The notes under the pieces: model-generated | What the model was told of the DNA's origin: nothing | Seen by the model: the letters and a program-made list of their open reading frames with translations, nothing else | The model's database searches: none | In this document: positions 61,733-64,000 of the stretch, piece by piece | Layout of the letters: the number at the start of each line of letters is the position of its first letter | How positions within the stretch are numbered: position 1 is the stretch's first letter | Made by a program: the position numbers and the translations under genes | Assembly (NCBI GenBank): GCA_002367105.1 | Contig: DFCS01000003.1 | Location: 276,352 to 340,351 of the forward strand | Direction of reading: 5' to 3' | DNA: 64,000 bases | DNA from: Hungatella sp. UBA3048 | Lineage (GTDB): Bacteria > Bacillota > Clostridia > Lachnospirales > Lachnospiraceae

Positions 61733-63121
61733 CTACTGTGCCACCGCGGAATCATCAAACCCCAGTATTATGGTTGCCATAACAGATACTGCAAAGGTCA
61801 CTCCAATTGCAATTATAATTGCCGCCATAGTATCCATAAAAATAGGGATGGCCAAAATACTGGAATAGCCCAACGTATAGGCTTTTGCTCCCATAATTCC
61901 TGCTGTCGCTCCCCCGGCGAGGCCACCGGCAACCACTGCATAAAGAGGTTTTTTCAGTCTCAAGTTGATTCCATAAATTGCCGGTTCAGAGACTCCTGAA
62001 ACAATTGCACCAATGGCCGCAGAAATTGCCTCTGACCGGAGCTTTTTATTTTTGGTACGGATCGCAACTCCTGCACAGGCACCGCCTTCTGCAATATTAT
62101 GTAAGATCCATGCAGGCCGGAAGAAGTTATCGTAACCGGTATTTGCCAGCAACTCCGTCATTGGGGCCACAAACAGCATATTCATTCCGCCCATAACAAT
62201 AAACGGCCATACTGCTGCCAATAATCCGATTGCAACGCCTCCAGTCACATCGTAAAGTCCCACAAAGATATTTACAATATAATTACCGACAATGGTTCCT
62301 AAAGGAGCCAGGATAACCATGACAATTGGCATAGCCATAGCTAAGGTAAGAAGAGGCGCAAATACGGACCGTAAAACCCCAGGTATCACCCGATAAAAAA
62401 ATTTTTCCAAACGGGCAACCAGTAAAGCTGATAAAATTGCAGGAAGCAAGGTATTGGCATAGCTTATCAGGGTAACGGGTAAACCGAAGATAGTCACCGG
62501 CTGGTCTCCGCCGATCAGCTGGACAAAATTAGGATAAAGCAACATCAATGCCATTGCTATGGCAAACGCCGGGTTAGACTTAAGGGTGCGGGAAGCACCA
62601 TAAGCAATAAAGACCGGCATAAAATAAAATGGTACATTGGACATAAAATTAAACATCATATATGTGGTATTAGCAGTCACATCAGGCCAAAAGTATGCGC
62701 TTAAGCCCAATGCAACCTTCAGCATGCCGGCACCGTATAGTACAGTAATAAACGGAGTTAAAGTAGCTGATAAAAATTGAGTAACCTTTCCCAGATAATA
62801 TCCAAAACCGGAGTTTCTCTTGGGAGCTGCATCCTCCGTATGGTATTCATCTACCTCGTCTTCTGTTTCCAGTCCGTATTTTTTAACTACATATTCAAAT
62901 ACCGGAAATAAATTAGGACCTAACACAATCTGATATTGTCCTGAACCATATACTACTCCCAGAACTCCATCTATTTTTTTAATTTCCTCAGTCTTTGCTT
63001 TTTCCACATCTTTTAAAATAAATCGTAGTCTTGTAACACAATGAGTCACACTCTGAACATTTTCTTTTTCACCAATAAGTTTCATAATGGAATCCGATAT
63101 TTCTTTCACGTTGACTGCCAT
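61733..63121 (-). CDS. PTS beta-glucoside transporter, EIIBC component
   Basis: 462 residues. The EIIB phosphocysteine is in VTHCVTRLRFILKD. The EIIC domain (about 100-450) carries GVSEPAIYGINLRLK. AAGGAGG precedes the start. It transports and phosphorylates beta-glucosides, with EIIA 11 bases downstream. A 63-base gap to the antiterminator gene holds no clear antiterminator/terminator pair. Confidence 0.94.
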   Translation of the reverse strand: MAVNVKEISDSIMKLIGEKENVQSVTHCVTRLRFILKDVEKAKTEEIKKIDGVLGVVYGSGQYQIVLGPNLFPVFEYVVKKYGLETEDEVDEYHTEDAAPKRNSGFGYYLGKVTQFLSATLTPFITVLYGAGMLKVALGLSAYFWPDVTANTTYMMFNFMSNVPFYFMPVFIAYGASRTLKSNPAFAIAMALMLLYPNFVQLIGGDQPVTIFGLPVTLISYANTLLPAILSALLVARLEKFFYRVIPGVLRSVFAPLLTLAMAMPIVMVILAPLGTIVGNYIVNIFVGLYDVTGGVAIGLLAAVWPFIVMGGMNMLFVAPMTELLANTGYDNFFRPAWILHNIAEGGACAGVAIRTKNKKLRSEAISAAIGAIVSGVSEPAIYGINLRLKKPLYAVVAGGLAGGATAGIMGAKAYTLGYSSILAIPIFMDTMAAIIIAIGVTFAVSVMATIILGFDDSAVAQ

Positions 63122-63184
63122 AAGCTTCCTCCTTTAAATTATTTATAATGTAAACCGTACTGCGCACATACGATTCCATATCCC

Positions 63185-64000
63185 CTATCTTTTTAATAAT
63201 CTTCTGATATGGATGAATAGATAAAGTTTATCATCATCACCCATTTGATATTGGTATTTACTTAGAATATACATTTCAATGTTTTGAACAATTTCTTGAA
63301 TCGCGGGAAACTCCAACTCAAATCGTTGAAGTAAGCTATTATTATCATGACTTGCCTCTGAGGAATTTAAAAACACCTTTTTCATAAAGAACTTTAAATG
63401 AATAATAAACCGTGAATAATCAAAGGATTCCATATCAGGCTCTATATGAAGGCTTTCCGTTACTATATTTACCAGATCCCTTACTCCGTACATGATCTCA
63501 AGAGTCTTTTGGCCTCTTTGGTTACTCGCATTGATTATATGAAAAGCGATGGTACTGGCTTCCTCATAATCCAATTCAATGTTATATTTTTTATTGATGA
63601 TATCCACTAATTCGCATCCGATGGCATACTCTTCCTGATAAAACCTTTTAATCTCTTCGCTGGCTATACTGGGAAACATAATTCCTTCCTTATATCTCTC
63701 AAGCAGATAATGGATATGATCAGCAAGACTGACCGCCAGGTTTTCATTTAATTTTCGGTCAAGCGATTTTTCTGCATGCTCCACTAACTGCATAGTGAGC
63801 TCGATCCTGTCAAAAGGAATCTCTTCCAATATGGTTACCAGCTTATTTTTTACCTGATTGTTTATTTGAGCAAATATCTTTATGATTTCATCATCAGATA
63901 AGTTTTCACGGACTTTATGGCGAAATCCGATCCCATTCCCCACAGCGATATACTCCTGATTCTTGCTGTCTACCACAAACACCACGTTGTTATTAAGTAT
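63185..64000 (-). CDS. BglG/LicT-family transcriptional antiterminator, 5' end beyond the window
   Basis: The open frame continues to the window edge, where the residues ILNNNVVFVVD are the start of the RNA-binding CAT domain; the real initiation codon lies outside. Two PRD domains follow (about 60-165 and 170-270 of the visible part), with the conserved histidines in VEHAEKSL, LADHIHYL and IAFHIINA, and IHLKFFMKKVF and LFIHIRRL. Such proteins bind an RNA hairpin and allow readthrough when sugar is available. It probably governs the operon downstream. Confidence 0.93.
   Translation of the reverse strand: MLNNNVVFVVDSKNQEYIAVGNGIGFRHKVRENLSDDEIIKIFAQINNQVKNKLVTILEEIPFDRIELTMQLVEHAEKSLDRKLNENLAVSLADHIHYLLERYKEGIMFPSIASEEIKRFYQEEYAIGCELVDIINKKYNIELDYEEASTIAFHIINASNQRGQKTLEIMYGVRDLVNIVTESLHIEPDMESFDYSRFIIHLKFFMKKVFLNSSEASHDNNSLLQRFELEFPAIQEIVQNIEMYILSKYQYQMGDDDKLYLFIHIRRLLKR

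Noticed and set aside
63122..63184. Possible RNA antiterminator target between the antiterminator gene and EIIBC
   Set aside because: Only a short CGTA/TACG stem is visible; the conserved target consensus and an overlapping terminator are not present. The true site may lie upstream of the window.
1..64000. CRISPR arrays, tRNA, rRNA, complete insertion sequences or prophage
   Set aside because: Reading both strands I found no regularly spaced repeats, no cloverleaf with a TTCGA arm, no transposase or phage gene. A tRNAscan and ISfinder search would be decisive.

Overview
The window looks like a chromosomal segment of a low- to mid-GC, spore-forming anaerobic Firmicute of the Clostridia, most likely Lachnospiraceae. 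The support is a cotJABC spore-coat operon, a SleC-type cortex-lytic enzyme, the LL-diaminopimelate aminotransferase route to lysine/DAP, a CdaA-CdaR pair, Gram-positive ribosome binding sites almost everywhere, and Gram-positive style efflux and PTS systems. The family placement is inferred from gene content and style; no rRNA is present to confirm it. I saw no tRNA, rRNA, CRISPR array, complete insertion sequence or prophage.

Layout. 1-8.5 kb: NYN/LOTUS protein, cotJABC, carAB, a small conserved protein, sleC. 8.6-17.8 kb (minus strand): DUF368 lipid-carrier transporter, SPOR amidase, Lrp regulator, then a probable operon glnA-ANTAR regulator-dapF-dapL with a good promoter and folded leader, then a cadmium/zinc resistance set (CadC-type repressor, free-standing HMA protein, P-type ATPase). 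17.9-20.6 kb: a three-gene ABC-2 exporter behind a 250-base folded leader that I could not assign. 20.6-27 kb (minus): NifX-like protein, MATE exporter, GH25 muramidase, AI-2E-type membrane protein, HisC and a second aminotransferase. 27-32 kb: a multidomain PAS-GGDEF-EAL-PAS-GGDEF-like protein, and a two-gene operon of a D-Ala-D-Ala ligase and a DapF-like protein in which both catalytic cysteines are serine. 32.2-34.1 kb: AraC regulator and DUF4349 lipoprotein.

34.3-39.3 kb is an AT-rich insert (AEC transporter, PTS EIIBC without EIIA, 6-phospho-beta-glucosidase, GntR regulator) that looks acquired. 39.5-46.5 kb (minus): Wzy-like membrane protein, ptsH-ptsI, and cdaA-cdaR behind two unnamed membrane-protein genes. 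46.7-51.3 kb: MacA/MacB-like exporter with tandem duplicated permeases. 51.6-53.4 kb: Fe/Mn superoxide dismutase with a Cys-rich tail, and a divergent flavin-binding-type protein/HxlR pair. 53.4-59.5 kb: MarR-controlled heterodimeric ABC exporter with two membrane-fusion proteins. 59.7-64 kb: a complete beta-glucoside operon (antiterminator cut by the window edge, EIIBC, EIIA, GH1).

How the parts fit. The general PTS proteins (ptsH, ptsI) feed both beta-glucoside loci, and the EIIA of the second locus could serve the EIIA-less first one. The canonical dapF with dapL supplies DAP for lysine and the cell wall, which makes the Ser/Ser DapF paralogue next to a Ddl ligase look redundant unless it does something else. 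It and the unassigned leader before the ABC-2 exporter are the best candidates for undescribed biology here.
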